Source: Hemibagrus wyckioides (lineage: Eukaryota; Chordata; Actinopteri; Siluriformes; Bagridae). Taken from it: a stretch of 64,000 nt of DNA. Shown one piece after another: positions 1 through 11,935 of this stretch. The number at the start of each line of letters is the position of its first letter. Position 1 is the first letter of the stretch. The stretch is taken from NCBI RefSeq assembly GCF_019097595.1, contig NC_080710.1, positions 19,393,780 to 19,457,779 on the forward strand, in the 5' to 3' direction. A program made the translations under genes and the position numbers. Under the pieces are notes generated by a model. The model searched no databases. It worked only from the letters and a program-made list of their open reading frames with translations, and was not told where the DNA came from.

Positions 1-2264
1 AGAATAATATCTTAAAATATCAGCTCCTAACATTCTGTGGTAATGCCATTACATTTTCTGTTTAGCAGGAAGATCCCCCTAAATGCATTTAAGATGCAAT
101 CTTTGTGTATAATGTAACAGCCAGTTCATTTGAGACTGCAAAATAAAAAAGCAGGCACACAAAGATGCTGGCCTGTTACTGAAAATAGTATCTAAAAATT
201 TCTTAAAAATTGGCAGCAATAAGGCTGTCTAGGGACAGTCAGGGCATAGAGTGTCAGGAAACCGAATGCAGGACAGCACAAGAGAATACTGCTCAACTGC
301 TTACTTCCCCTGCATTACCACTGCAGGACCATGGGTGCAAAGGGTTTGTAAAACTTCCATCCCCAAAAGAGTTGCTCTATGGAACTGCAAAAACCCTGCA
401 GTCTCATCTGTTCCTTCTGCTTTCCATACAGGACTCTTAAGAAATCAGCAGGAAAAAAATACATATGGAGACATAGACTATTATGCTTTAGGAAGAGCAG
501 CAACAACATTATCATTGCCCCAGATTTGTTTAACCGTAACTTAACTCCATCTCATAATTCACTGATTCTCATTCTTCCATGTGTAAAGATAAATGGATTA
601 TGGACTGGATAGAACATAATGGGGCTAAGAGAAGCTAAAAATCTGGACAGCCAGGATTAAAATGCCGGACAAGCCATGTGGAACCAACCATGTGGAACCA
701 ACCATGTGGTAGGCAAATAGTCATCCTTAATTCTTAATAGTAGTTAATCTTTGAGAATTGACATGATATGCTTGTTGCATGGAAGACTGTGCAGAACTAA
801 CATCACTGTCATTTTCAGTGACAGAGCTATAACTGAACACATTACAGAAGAAAAAATAAATAGCTCAACTAAGTCATGTCAATGTCAATGATGACAACAT
901 TCTTCTTATGTGGCATGTGTGGAAGATGTTGGATCAATTTAGCATGAGAAAGTCTGTAAGATGCCCATCTATATCCTCACAAAAAGGTCAAGGGTCCCTT
1001 GAGAGTAAACCAGTATCACCTATGCACTTCACTATGGGTGGCAAAACATCAAGTGACCCCAAAGCACCCTAAGAACGCTGTGTGAATGGCAAAGACAATG
1101 GCAACCATGGTCTTCTTCAGGTGATACAGGACACTTAGTAGTAGTTTCTACCTAAAAGACAGTCTGATAGAGTCATAAACTCTATTAAAACTCTCAAAAT
1201 AGTCTCACAGTTATGGATTTCAATGAATAAGCTGTAGGATACTGAGTAGATTAATACAATTGTAGGCAAATTACAGCCTGAAGCAAATGACCTGCCTTTC
1301 ATGCCAAACACTGAGCTTGTTCGGGGTGTTGAGTGCTATGTAATCATTCTCCTTCCATCACTAGTAATAGCATTTTTTTTCTGAAAATGTAGACAAGTTA
1401 GCACTTTGATGGAGAACTAGCAATAGCAAAAGCAGCATGATTTCAGTACGGCAAAGTTTAGGTGCCTTAGGCAGTGGTAGTGATACCCAGACTCCAGCAT
1501 TAGAGCTATCACAGCAGGGCAATCATATAGTGATAACTTTGCAGAATAGTTACTAAGCCAAAGGTAGTGCTAAAACTTGTACATGGGAGCACCCTTTCTC
1601 TCTCTTTCAGGTGTCAAACACGTTTGCCCTTCAGTGAACCTTCTGAGAATTCTGTTGAAAAAGCTCTAGGCATTAAGGGACTCCAACAGCTTTAGTTGAG
1701 TGCAGTGTGGGCTCTACTGACAATTGGAGAATTTTGAGGTCAAGGCTGGCCTTTTAGGGTGGGATGGTATCAATCTCACTATAGGTCACTATAGGTGGTA
1801 TAGGTCATAGTCTTAAAACAGAGCTAGGTAATCAGTGATACTTCAGAATTCAGTAGGATTGGAAATTATGATTATGATGCTATATTTGGTGTTTATAGCA
1901 TTAAATTAAGGTACGCCTTCAACCCAGATACAGTATATCATTCTTTCTAACTGGCAGAGGAGGTGGCATTACAGTTATTTATGTCAATTTCTTTATACTA
2001 ACATAACAGTGTTTGTGGCCATAGACTCAGTAAAATCGATCAGAAAGTAATAAGACCCAGTGAATATGTCATACACAACCTTGATTTTGACAAACGTAGA
2101 TTAGTCATAGTTATAACAACTTTGAATGCATTTAACAAGTGTTTATTGATGGGAATGGAATGTAAGTAGGTTTGGTCTTGATGAATTAGATCTGCTATGT
2201 TGGTGCTCCTTGGTGAGTATGAAAACTTATCCATAGAACCTGCTTAAAAATAGCAATGTTAGGA
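1..2264. other. Unclassified non-coding stretch
   Basis: No exon, RNA gene or known repeat is recognised. Short open frames at 210-612 overlap one another in different phases, have no domain, and look like chance. The region has many simple local repetitions, such as the unit at 674-709 and a repeated 'tcactataggt' near 1,776-1,796. It may hold a very old transposon, since it directly precedes a retroposon, but I cannot place it. Confidence 0.5.
674..709 (+). repeat. Short tandem repeat, 14-base unit
   Basis: The unit ccatgtggaaccaa occurs twice exactly (674-687 and 688-701), followed by a partial third copy. It is a small local duplication with no coding sense. Confidence 0.8.
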
Positions 2265-3452
2265 AAATGCTGCTAACCCCTTCTGTGGCAGACCTAAATA
2301 GGTGATGCTGGGGAGGATGTAATTAGGAGGGTAAGGAGGAAAATCTTTTGCTGTACACTGAAGCCAAGCCTGGGAATCTATTTGGGTAATAAAGTATTAT
2401 GCAGATGCGGAAGCGAAGCAGATAGGTTGTCAGCTCCGGCATCTAGAGTTTTTTGGTTCAAACAGACATTTAACATGCTACCCTAGTCTGCAGCTGCAGT
2501 ATCCCAAATCATACCTCCTTATCTTACAATATATCTTAATGCAGTATATGCCATTTGTCACACTACCACATCACTACAAAACACACTAGCTACTGAAAAT
2601 CATAAACATAGATTTTACTGAAAATCTCAAAGAGTTGTTGACTTTCCTCTTAGTTAAAGGTGCAGGTCTGGAGGGTTTACAGGCATAGAGTGTTCTGGTA
2701 GTGTTTGGATGCTGTTGCTCCACCACTCTTACACCTTCACTCGTGTTTGTTGCCAGTGGGAGTAACTGACCAGTTAATGTCCCAGGGCGACCTCATATCT
2801 GTGTTTGCCTTCTGGCTCTGCACGTTAATTATTCTGTCATAGTTAGAATAACTATGCTAGTCTTGCCAGAGTCCCTGCTTGCACTCTGAGCACAATGTAC
2901 ATCTTCTTAAAACATTATAGGACAGGAAGTTGTCCAAATAACCAAATCCCCCAATCTCCCACATCCCCGCCCATTACCTGTTACTCCTGCTGCCTGAAGC
3001 TTGGATCCTCTATGATCAGAGAATCGTTCCCTGGTGCCATACTGTACTGTGGATGATACCACACAACACCCTAAGGATAGCTTTGGAATTTCTTACTTGG
3101 ATAGCCTTAAGGCTGCACTTGCTAAAACAGTTGAACAGTGGATAACTTGACTGATACTATAGACTTAAAGTTACATCTTTAATGAAATAAAAATGATTAT
3201 GAGGCTTATGTTTGTTATGATGATCATCCTTTTAACAGGCATAGCATTGAGCATAGCATATACTCTAAAATATACAATTGTGAATGAGTAATGACTCATG
3301 ATCATACTATCTGGTGCCACCCACAAAAATCTTGAGGCTTGCTCATTAGGGTATAATTTAAATCTATATCTAGATTTCTATAAGGTTCTTCTGATGTCCA
3401 TTGTTAAAAGCACAATATAAAAATGTAAGGTTGAATTGATTTGAACTTTAAG
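2265..3452 (+). mobile_element. Long non-coding retroposon with LINE-like 3' tail
   Basis: The segment contains a chain of blocks that I recognise from an abundant fish retroposon. These are a block near 2,405-2,480 (cagctccggcatctagag), one near 2,705-2,780 (ggatgctgttgctccaccac), one near 2,855-2,885 (ttgccagagtccctgcttgc) and one near 2,995-3,060 (cttggatcctctatgatcag). The 3' part (3,310-3,452) shares direct similarity with the tail at 28,895-29,127 of this window: 'ctggtgccaccca', 'ggcttgctcattagg' and 'ccattgttaaaagc' have counterparts there in the same order. Between 'ggtgccaccca' and 'ggcttgctca' this copy lacks roughly 70 bases that the other keeps. No reading frame is present, so the element would have depended on a LINE reverse transcriptase. 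The 5' limit is uncertain, and the name of the family (L2-like) is inferred from the tail type. Confidence 0.6.
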
Positions 3453-3889
3453 GTCATCTGCTATTTGGTTTGTTTTCTCACTGCACATACTTAATTGTAG
3501 GGCTGAAAACTCATGTATAAAACTCCTGAGCATAACGAACATGGAGCTGCACGATGTATAAGATAATTATAGAAAGAACATTTTGTGTATCACATTCACT
3601 GGTTATTTCCTGTTTTTCTTCATTAGTCCAATTCTCCAGAACAAAACACATTTTGCATGCTGTGTTCAATTTACTTCAGAAGTAGGAAGACAGAATTTGG
3701 ACTTTGAAAAAAGTGTATAGTGGAATACTCTATAGTGGGGTCAGCTGGTGTATAGTCAGAATAGTGGTGTCAGATGGTGAACCGGTCAATGTGAACAACT
3801 CTGGTCAACAACACTGTATAGAATAGCTGATATGATTTGAGAAGTGCATATATTATGACTAAGGCACATTATATATACTGAGTTAATTA
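3453..3889. other. No recognised feature
   Basis: Non-coding. An imperfect direct repeat lies at about 3,737-3,780, where 'agtggggtcagctggtg' is followed by 'agtggtgtcagatggtg'. Confidence 0.5.
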
Positions 3890-4190
3890 TAAGATCTGAT
3901 GATCTTCTGCCTGGTGTATTTTGACTATGTTTTCTTTATTTAATTCAAATAGCTATATTAAATCAAGAATGTGTCCACCTTAATGCGTGGGTCCTTTATG
4001 TTCTGATTAACTGCTACTAAATCTAGAATGAAAAAATTGAGTTCTCAGAGTTCTTGTGGATTATGAATAATGAAATTGATGTCTCCAACAATTACTATTT
4101 TATATATAGAATCCACATTTAGTTTAGGCCTCAGGGATTTAAAAGTATCATTCTCAGAGTTCTGGTCAATTATAAGAATACAAAATGCCT
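3890..4190 (-). mobile_element. LINE endonuclease-domain fragment (pseudogene)
   Basis: On the minus strand the translation reads through 'IVGDINFIIHNPQEL', then after a stop 'LVAVNQNIKDPRIK'. This matches the apurinic-endonuclease domain of CR1/L2-group fish LINEs. There the motif is IVGDFN(I/F)H, where Asp and Asn are catalytic, and it is followed about 20 residues later by LTQ.V..PTH..GHTLDLV. The catalytic Asp-x-Asn is retained (D-I-N), but the frame has stops just after it and near 3,955. Only about 100 residues' worth is recognisable, and no matching reverse transcriptase lies next to it. It is a dead fragment. The family cannot be named more exactly than a CR1/L2/Rex-type LINE. Confidence 0.6.
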
Positions 4191-6373
4191 CCATGCCTTC
4201 CTTTTTCACATAAAGAAACATAAAGACTATACATAAAAAGCAACAACCAATTTAGAACACTCAAAGTAAAAGAAAGTGAGCCAGGCCCCCTCCCAATGCA
4301 CTTAAGAACTTCAGGGGAATGATTTAAATGGTTTCAAACAACTCACCCACATTCTCCCCAAGTCTATAGAGAAGATCCTAGATGAGACCCCTAATTTATG
4401 GCCAGCTAGTTTAAGACCACAACATTTAAGGGGGTGACAGATACTGACAAGGGACGATTGCTAAAAGAAAAACATAACAATTTTAACAAGACAGAGAATT
4501 CGGTGGAATATGGATATAACAAAAACAAAGGAATCAGAGAGAGAGAGTGAGAGGGAGGTGATTCTCATTTTATGCACACTTCTCCAAGTGTCACAATAAA
4601 GCTGTTACTACTTACTGCCCCTGAACTACCATTGCCTGGATAGATATGGGTGCATTTAACTGTCACACAGCTGTTATTGATTTAGATCAAACTTGTTTTT
4701 AAATATATATACTTGTAACTTTTTATGCAGTACCGCAAGAGTCAGTGATAACAAGCCCCAGTGCTTTTACATGGAATATATCGAAATACATGGCATAAAA
4801 ATTTGGAGTAAATGAACAATCATTTCTGACACAGAGTAGTTTGATTCCTCTAAAATCTCTGTTTGATTAATCAAATTGACAGGTACAAAGTATCAGTATG
4901 GGCTTTCGACTGATAAGCATTACTTTTTCAGGAACCATCTGCAAGGCATGCTAGTGAGGAATTTTGCAGTTTTTGTATCCTCAGTTACAAATATAGCCCA
5001 GGTGTTGAACTTCTGTTAGGCAGATTTTCAGTGTTGTTTTCCTTGAGAAAAATTGTTAAAAGGTAAAATGTATCATACATAATTAATTCAAATCTGTATT
5101 TATTTTTTAGAAATCTCACTTTCAAGACTGTGTTTGAGTATATTTCAAAGCATCTAGTATGTGCTATACTTTAAGAATTCTGGCGTCAAGCCTAAATTCC
5201 TTTTTATCGGTCTGACAGGACATATAATATGTGCTGCAAAGCCATATTCTCGTATTCAAGTAATATGAGGACTTAAAAGTAGGGACTATATTGATGTGGC
5301 ATTACTTTTGGTTATTTGAACAACTCAGACACTTACTTATTATAATACATTCTTTAAAAAATAACAGAACTTTATAATAGGAGGGGATTTAATATTCTTA
5401 GTAGCAATCTTATAGATCTGGCTTGGATCGTGCACAGAGAGATCACTATGTTGTTAACTACACAGTTCAACCCTGACCTTGAGCTAAGGAAAACAGGTCA
5501 ATAAGAACTTACTGTGACTCACTACACATTTTGTTCCTCATCTACAAAACACTACAAGCTAATGAGTTTGTCCTCTCTATCAATACATTTACCCTCAGGC
5601 AAAAATAAATCTATCTGTACAAAGCTAGCATTGTATGTGAAAATAAGCAGCCATTGTATGTAAATGATCAATTGAGATCAGAGAGGGCCTAGAGGGAGTA
5701 TCTGAATAAATGCAGAAAAGGGAAATGGAATGTAGTATCTATGACCAAAGTGCAAATTCAAAGACAACATAATAAGTAATTATTCACCATTAATTATTAT
5801 AAATCATATACACTATATTAACGAGTCTCACGCTTGAATTTGTATGACTTGATTTATATGAAAGGTCTCTAGGTCAAGGGCGTGTTTAGCATTCATACAA
5901 TTAACAAAATTAAACACCATGTAAGACCAAGTGGTCATTCAATTCAGACTCAACTTGAGAAAATAAAAAAATGAACAAACATTAGCTATATCTGAATGAT
6001 GATGGCTTCTTTAGTAAATTCTGAAATAATTTATTGGCATTGCAACATACCATTTAAAAAATGATAGTGCTTCCCAAAGGTTCAGTTGATACAACAAATT
6101 TTGTGCCAAAGGTGTCTTTGTGAACATTAATATGGTTAAAAAAAGTTAGTCTAATGTACTTTAATCATTATAGCTCATACTACACACATTTTCCGAAAAA
6201 TTATGCTGGTCATAATGATCCATTTTGCTCAATCAGACACTTAAAAGGATGTCTCTTTTCCATCTGTTTGTTTCGTCTTTTCTTGTTCACCTGCGAGAGA
6301 CTGGGCTCACAATACACCCTTAGGCTCACAGTCTCTCTGTCTCTGTCTGTCCATCTATCTCTTTGGTTTACAG
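4191..6373. other. Unclassified non-coding stretch
   Basis: I see no exon or known repeat. The stretch contains a short purine tract at 4,535-4,560 (GA-rich) and is otherwise AT-rich. Reading frames are short and broken. Confidence 0.5.
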
Positions 6374-6430
6374 CTTATCAGGAAGCTGCAGCTGTGACTG
6401 GACTGTCCTCAGAGACCGTCAGGGCACAAG
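6374..6430 (+). other. Candidate exon A (weak)
   Basis: A long pyrimidine tract (about 6,325-6,370) ends in 'tttacag', followed by 57 bases (19 codons' worth) ending at 'caag' with a GC-type donor 'gcaagt'. Two of three frames are open. The frame beginning at 6,376 reads YQEAAAVTGLSSETVRAQ and stays open when joined to candidate exon B. No known protein is recognised. It could equally be a chance arrangement or a non-coding RNA exon. Confidence 0.2.
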
Positions 6431-6636
6431 GCAAGTTGGCAATGGATGTCAGCTTTTCATTTCTCTAATTTCATTTTGTTATTTAGTCCTCTTTCCCTCC
6501 AGCAATCCATTCCGAATTTAATTTTAAAACCCTCTCTATGTATCATTATCTTTGTGGAAACTATAAAGAATCAGTAAAAAAGTGACATAACACTCACCCC
6601 TCATCTCTACACCTTTCCCTCATTTGCTATTCTTAG

Positions 6637-6684
6637 GCCAAGTCATGCAAAATGAACCAGTCTGCACGATCTGTGATACATGGT
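6637..6684 (+). other. Candidate exon B (weak)
   Basis: A pyrimidine-rich run (about 6,596-6,635) ends in 'tattcttag', followed by 48 bases (16 codons' worth) and a strong donor 'gtaagtg'. In the phase inherited from candidate exon A it reads GQVMQNEPVCTICDTW without a stop. It lies 206 bases downstream of A on the same strand. Only splice-site appearance supports it. No family is recognised. Confidence 0.2.
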
Positions 6685-6889
6685 GTAAGTGTTAGTGTAT
6701 GTCTCTCTTGGTAATACAACATTCTACACTTTCTCTAATAATCAAATTATTACCATCCCCAGATTTGAGAAAGATTTTTTCTTCCTGAGAAAATTCCTGA
6801 AAGAAGGTTATGTAACGTAATCAAATACCAGACAAATTATGACTAGAAGGCATTATAATCCCAACAGATTTTACATTCCCTTAGAAGTG

Positions 6890-7775
6890 TGCCCTTACCA
6901 AGAACTTTATTTTTGGAAGACTATTCTGATACTGGGTACAACCTCCCTTTCTGCTAAAAACAGCTTCAGTTCTTCATGCCATGGATTTCACAAGATGTTG
7001 GAAACATTACTTTAAGATTCTGGTCCATGTCGACATGATTGCATCACACAATTCTTGCAGATTTTTATTTTTTCTATTCTGAGAATCTCCTGCACTACCG
7101 CATTCCAAAGATGTTCTATTGGATTCAGATACAGTGACTGGAAAGGCCACTGAAGATCACTCAACTCATTATCATGATCATGAAACCAGTTTGAGATGAC
7201 TTTTGATTTGTGACTTGGCACATTATCATGCTGAAATTAGCCATTAGAAGATGGAAAACTTGTGAGCATGAAGGGATGAACATAATCAGCAACAGAACAT
7301 AAACAGGCTGTTGCACTGAAGCAATGATTGATTGGTATTAACAGCTCAAAATGTGCCAATAAAACATTTCCCCATTACACCACTTTCACCAGCCTGGACT
7401 ATTGACATAAGGCAGTTCGAGTTCATGGATTCATGCTACTGGCATCTGGGTGCCTGAGCAGAAATTATTATTCCTCAGACCATGCTACATTTTTCCAGTC
7501 TTCAACTGTCCAGTTTTGGTAACGAGGATGACTCTGTGCCAAGTGCAGCTTCAGCTTTCTGTTCATGGCTGTCAGATGCTGAACACAACACAGTCTTCCG
7601 CTTTTGTCGCCCATTGGCATCATGATTTGATGTTTTGTACGTGCTAAGATGCTTTTCTGCTCATCATAATTGTACAGATAGCTGTACAGTTATCTGAGAT
7701 ACTGCAGCCTTTCTGCCAGCTCAAAGCAGTCTGGCCATTCAAGTGTGATTGAGGTCTGTGCAGTCCTCTTGAGTT
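6890..7775 (-). mobile_element. Tc1-like transposon relic, lineage C (minus strand)
   Basis: This is a decayed DNA transposon of the Tc1/mariner superfamily, whose transposase cuts at TA sites with a DDE-type RNase-H-fold domain. The best preserved part (7,012-7,221, minus) reads VISNWFHDHDNEL and, further on, NPIEHLWNAV. These match the fish consensus ISNWF.EHDNEF and DLNPIEHLWDVV; in this family the final catalytic acidic residue is the Glu of PIEHLW. Upstream protein-coding sequence (7,240-7,775) still aligns at DNA level, for example 'ccagtcttcaactgtccag' and 'cagtctggccattc', but is full of indels. A degraded end 'ccaagaactttattttt' at about 6,898 resembles the inverted-repeat end 'ggccactttattagg' typical of this lineage. 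The 5' half of the transposase is missing. Two more copies of the lineage occur at 44,396-45,210 and 51,955-52,835. Confidence 0.85.
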
Positions 7776-7784
7776 CCTCCACAC

Positions 7785-7930
7785 CATCCATTTTTTTGGC
7801 CTCTTAGTTCCAGTGAATGGAAATTTTAATGCATATAAAAATTGTACAGCACACACAAACATGCACATCATATAACAATCCTGTACAATGTAATAAATGT
7901 GCTTCTATCTGCAGCATTTTAGGGTAAGTC
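7785..7930 (+). mobile_element. Possible Tc1-like fragment (lineage D)
   Basis: 'cttagttccagtgaatgg' (7,804-7,821) resembles the block encoding PLVPVKGTLNA in another fish Tc1-like transposase, and 'atgtgcttctatctgcagc' (about 7,895-7,915) resembles its next block. An insertion of roughly 60 bases separates them. The match is short and the call is tentative. It sits directly beside the lineage C relic but in the opposite orientation. Confidence 0.3.
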
Positions 7931-8339
7931 TACCTGGTTGTGATAAGGAGGTAGACTGCACGAGCAATCAAGTTTTGTTGGATTTTCTGTACAAATTCGG
8001 CTGCATTCTAGATAGGACTAACCAAGTGTTCAGCTCAGACGGTAAAGGTACAAATATGTCAATGAAGAATAATCAAAACCTTATAAAAACAGATAAGTAG
8101 AAAGATGAGCTAATAAAAAAAAGTTGTTGTTTTTTGTTTTTAGAAAATAGTGTCCCATTAAAAGCCATTATGCTAAGGATTATTGATTTTTGTCCTTCCA
8201 AATAAGATGTCCATTGTTTGGTAATGATTAATGCCATTGAAGTAAAAAGTTAAACATCTATTAACTTATACATTATAAGTAGCAGGAAATCTTCCTTAGA
8301 AGTGAGATGGCTGGACACAGTGGGATGGAAAAGCTAACG
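7931..8339. other. No recognised feature
   Basis: The open frame over 7,897-8,100 has no domain and low-complexity ends, and I regard it as chance. Nothing else is seen. Confidence 0.5.
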
Positions 8340-8705
8340 ATCACAGACATTCTGCTATTGACATCTGACCAGGAAATTTGGAATTCCTTTCTAATCACCA
8401 CAACCCAGTTGATTACTAATCACAGACACCCAGACACCTGGACTCAATCACACCACCACAGGGTACAAGAACTCACTTAAGCAATTCATTTTGACAGTTT
8501 TTCATGTTTTTTTTTTCTCTTTTTTTAATTATCCTCTTCTTGTTGTCTAATTTCTGCTCTTTGCCTAGTCTGTGGTTTGCACATTGCCTGTACTTTGACC
8601 TTGGTTGTGTCTTAAGTTTTGGATCTGTCTGCAAGCATTATAGATAAAACTGTTGTTTATCTCCTTGTCTTTCTGCATCTGTGGCTTGTTTGCTGATTAC
8701 TGTAG
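8340..8705 (+). mobile_element. LTR-like retrotransposon piece (tentative)
   Basis: The style fits a fish Gypsy-type long terminal repeat. 'cacctggactcaatcacac' is followed by a transcript-start-like block, then a T/G/C-rich run with repeated 'cctg', 'cttg' and 'ctttgc' words, and an 'agataaaactgt' polyadenylation-like end before 'tctgcatctgtggc'. No second copy, primer-binding site or polyprotein is adjacent, so it would be a solo relic. Classification is by appearance only. Confidence 0.3.
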
Positions 8706-8991
8706 CTGATTACTGATTTTTTTTTTTGGAGATTTACTACTTTCTCCAAGTAGTAATAAGAGTGTTTTGATTATTCTTATTTGGAGCAAAAAAAATGCTA
8801 AAGAGTATACTTAAAAAAATGCTAATATACCCCTGAATTGTTCATACAGTTAATAGATAGGAAAATCAGTTAGCTAGCTAATTGTTTTCAGTTAGTCTTG
8901 AAAGTGAAGAATAAATTATTCACTTGAATTGTATAAGATACATGGTTATGTAAGACTCATTTTCTTTTAGCACTCAGCTGGGATGATTTAT
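8706..8991. other. No recognised feature
   Basis: AT-rich spacer with short T and A runs. Confidence 0.5.
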
Positions 8992-9120
8992 TTTAACCAG
9001 TCCACCTACTGGCATGTTTTTAGAAGGTAGGAGGAAACTTGAAATATCAGAGGATGTGGAGAGAACATGCACAGAAATTTCCATTCAGTCAGACAGTCAT
9101 CTGTGCTCAAACTTGGTCCC
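8992..9120 (+). repeat. Dispersed fish repeat, copy 1
   Basis: 'ccacctactggcatg', 'ggtaggaggaaac' and 'ggagagaacatgcac' occur in the order found in an abundant fish repeat (ccacctaccggcatg / gggaggaaacc / ggggagaacatgc). The same series is visible in this window at 51,075-51,200 and 55,205-55,510. It has no coding capacity. The mobilisation mechanism is unknown to me. Confidence 0.6.
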
Positions 9121-10855
9121 CTGGAGATGTGAGGTGGAAACTCAACTGAAAATTTGGGAGTGTAAATGAAATGTTCCACAGCAAGCAGGTTGAATGTTTT
9201 GCATGAACACAGGAAATCTGTGAATATGCAACATTAATTTGAGTGTTTACATGTATTGTGTATTTAGAGAAGAAAGAACACGCTGATTATACTGTTGCAG
9301 TCTCAACTTCCGCAGTAAAATAAAGCCACACGATTTTTACCACCCATGATGTTAGAATGAATAAGCACAAAGTGATGCACTGAGCCTGTTAGGATCTCTT
9401 GGTATTTCTTTTGTAAAGTTGGCAGTATCAACAGTATATGACAGTACCTATTTTCTTTAGATGAATAAATGGAAGGGATGTGCTTGTTTTAGCTTTGTGC
9501 AAAAAAGTTATATCCTTTGCAGCTTCTGTGCCCAAGGTAGATTTCTGCTGCATTGCCTAGAGCATAGTGCAATAGAAATTTTCGAGTGCTACAGGTATTT
9601 TTCAAACAGTCTTTCAAGGGTAATGGTTCTCTATATTTTAAACAGAGTGTTGGCTAAGATACAACATTTACTTTAGGAAAGCAGAAATGAATGATTCATG
9701 GTGCCTATATCTAAATGTAAATCTTTATATACACTCAACTTGCAGCTATAAAAAAAAAGTTTGAGACATTTTATTTAATGTGTATCATCATGATTGCATG
9801 TTCTCTGAAATAGTTTGGTGTGATTGAGTGCACATAATTTATATTCAAGCAAATTTCAACCTATATAGAACCATCCACGTTTATTGGTCTGATTTTCACA
9901 GGGTTATTTTTGCAGATGGAAAATTATGTGAGAAATTATGTGACATTAGCATGTAATGTGCACATAATGGAAAGAGACATTCTCTCTCTCTTCTGTGCTG
10001 GCATGGGTAAATCAGCATCAGTGACTCGGCTATGAATGGACTTTCATTACCCAAGCTTTAGACTGCTTCCACTTCAGTCTGTGGCTTTGCTTTCTACTCA
10101 GAAATACACAATGTTTAACAAGTCCTGTCTCCTTATCACACTCCAACACTGATATCCCTCAGAGACCCATGGCTGCACTAAATCAAGCAAATCCCTGGCT
10201 TTCACTGGGATCCAGTATAAAAACATAGTCTGATTAAATATTCAAAGAGAGTTGCAACAGAGAGCAAGACAGAAAAAATGTGTAATTGTTGAGATTACAG
10301 GCCAGAATGAATGGAATTGGAATGGGAATTCATATCTGGTGCTTTCAATTTGCCTGCAGTGTTCTTAGGTATTTAATGTTTTATGCTAAAATTTTACTGG
10401 AACTGTAATTTTGTACACTGATCTTATCTTACACATGTCATTGTATTTGTGAACTGTGTTAGGAAATTGCTAAGCCATCAAGATTAACGCGTTTAAAAGA
10501 TAATTCTTCAACCTGCCATGTAAAATTAACTCAAGCAATGAGCCTGTGCTAGAGTCTCCCTGCAATACTGTGCTGTATAGCATTCCTTGTAAGGGGAGGC
10601 GTTTTTCTGTCCAGGAAGTTTAAATTTAAATGAGAAATCAGAAATCAGAAAAAGTTTTATTGCCAGGTACAGCAAATATGTTAGCAAAGAGCACTTTACA
10701 GTACTAGGAATTTGTCTTGGTGTCAGATGCAAACATATACACAGATATGAAATGTGTACACAATTTTAGAATAAATTAAGTAAATACTGTATACAGAAAG
10801 TGGCTTTGCATGAGAATAATAATAGTGAATAGTGGAAGACTGATATGTATACAGT
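9121..10855. other. Unclassified non-coding stretch
   Basis: No known repeat or exon is recognised. The 71-codon frame at 9,461-9,676 has no similarity I know. Confidence 0.5.
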
Positions 10856-11935
10856 ATATATACCAATCAGACATAACATTAAATAAACCACTGATAGGTG
10901 AAGTGGAAAACACTGATTATCTCCTCATCATGGCACCTGTTAGTGGGTGGGATATATTTGGCAGTAAGTGAACATTTTGTCCTCAAAGTTGATGTGTTAG
11001 AAGCAGGAAAAAATGGGCAAGCGTAAGGATTTGAGAGAGTTTGACAAGAGACGACTGGATCAGAGCATCTCCAAAACTACAGCTCTTGTGGGGTGTTCCC
11101 GGTCTGCAGTGGTCAGTATCTATCAAAAGTGGTCCAAGGAAGGAACAATGGTGAACCGGCGACAGGGTCATGGGCATGGTCATTGATGCACATGGGGAGC
11201 AAAAGCTGGCCCTTGTGATCTGATCCAACAGATGAGCTACTGTTGCTCAATTTGCTGAAGAAGTTAATGCTGGTTTTGATAGAAATTTGTCAGAATACAC
11301 AGTGCATCTCAGTTTGTTGCGTATGGGGCTGCAAAGCCGCAGACAAGTCAGGGTGCCCATGCTGACCCCTGTGCACTGCAGAAAGCACGAACAATGAGCA
11401 TGTGAGAATCAGAACTGGACCACGTAGCAATGGAAGAAGATGGCCTGGTCTGATGAATCACATTTTCTTTTACATCGTGTGTATCGCTTACCTGGGGTAC
11501 ACATGGTACCAAGATGCACTACGGGAAGAAGGCAAGTCAGCAGAGGCAGTGTCATGCTTTGGGCAATGTTCTGTTGGGAAACCTCGGGTCCTACGATCCA
11601 TGCGGATGTTGCTTTGACACGTACCACCTACCTAAGGATTGTTGCAGACCATGTACACCCATTCATGGAAAAAGTATTCTCTGATGGCTGTGGCCCCTTT
11701 CAGCAGGATACTGTACCCTGCCACAAAGCAAAAATGGTTCAGGAATGGTTTGATTAGCAGGAGTTTAGATGAAGTTTTACATGTTGACTTGGCCTCTAAA
11801 CTCCCCAGATCTCAATCCAATCGAGCATCTGTGGGATGTACTGGATAAGCAAGGCCGATCAATGGAGGCCCCACCTCGCAATTTAAAGGACTTAAAGGAT
11901 CTGCTGCTAACACCTTAGAGAGATATAGACCACCT
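10856..11935 (+). mobile_element. Tc1-like transposon relic, lineage A, nearly full length
   Basis: The 5' end 'accaatcagacataacatt' (10,862-10,880) matches the terminal repeat of a common fish Tc1-like element. The transposase start is taken at 11,013 ([13 protein letters not shown]), the conserved N-terminus of this lineage, followed by a helix-turn-helix region ending near [12 protein letters not shown]. Catalytic-core blocks remain in the frame of 11,440-11,757: AWSDESHFLLHR (first Asp), GSVMLWAMFCWETSGP, and FQQDTVPCHKAKMVQEWF (second Asp in QQD). At DNA level 'tctcaatccaatcgagcatc' gives the LNPIEHLW block with the final Glu. Frameshifts occur near 11,205, 11,480 and 11,760, and a stop sits in WFD-stop. 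The 3' end is lost where sequence of lineage B begins at about 11,935. The element is inactive. Antisense frames across it are shadows. Confidence 0.92.

Noticed and set aside
10983..11228. 81-codon minus-strand frame
   Set aside because: Antisense shadow of the lineage A transposase N-terminus.
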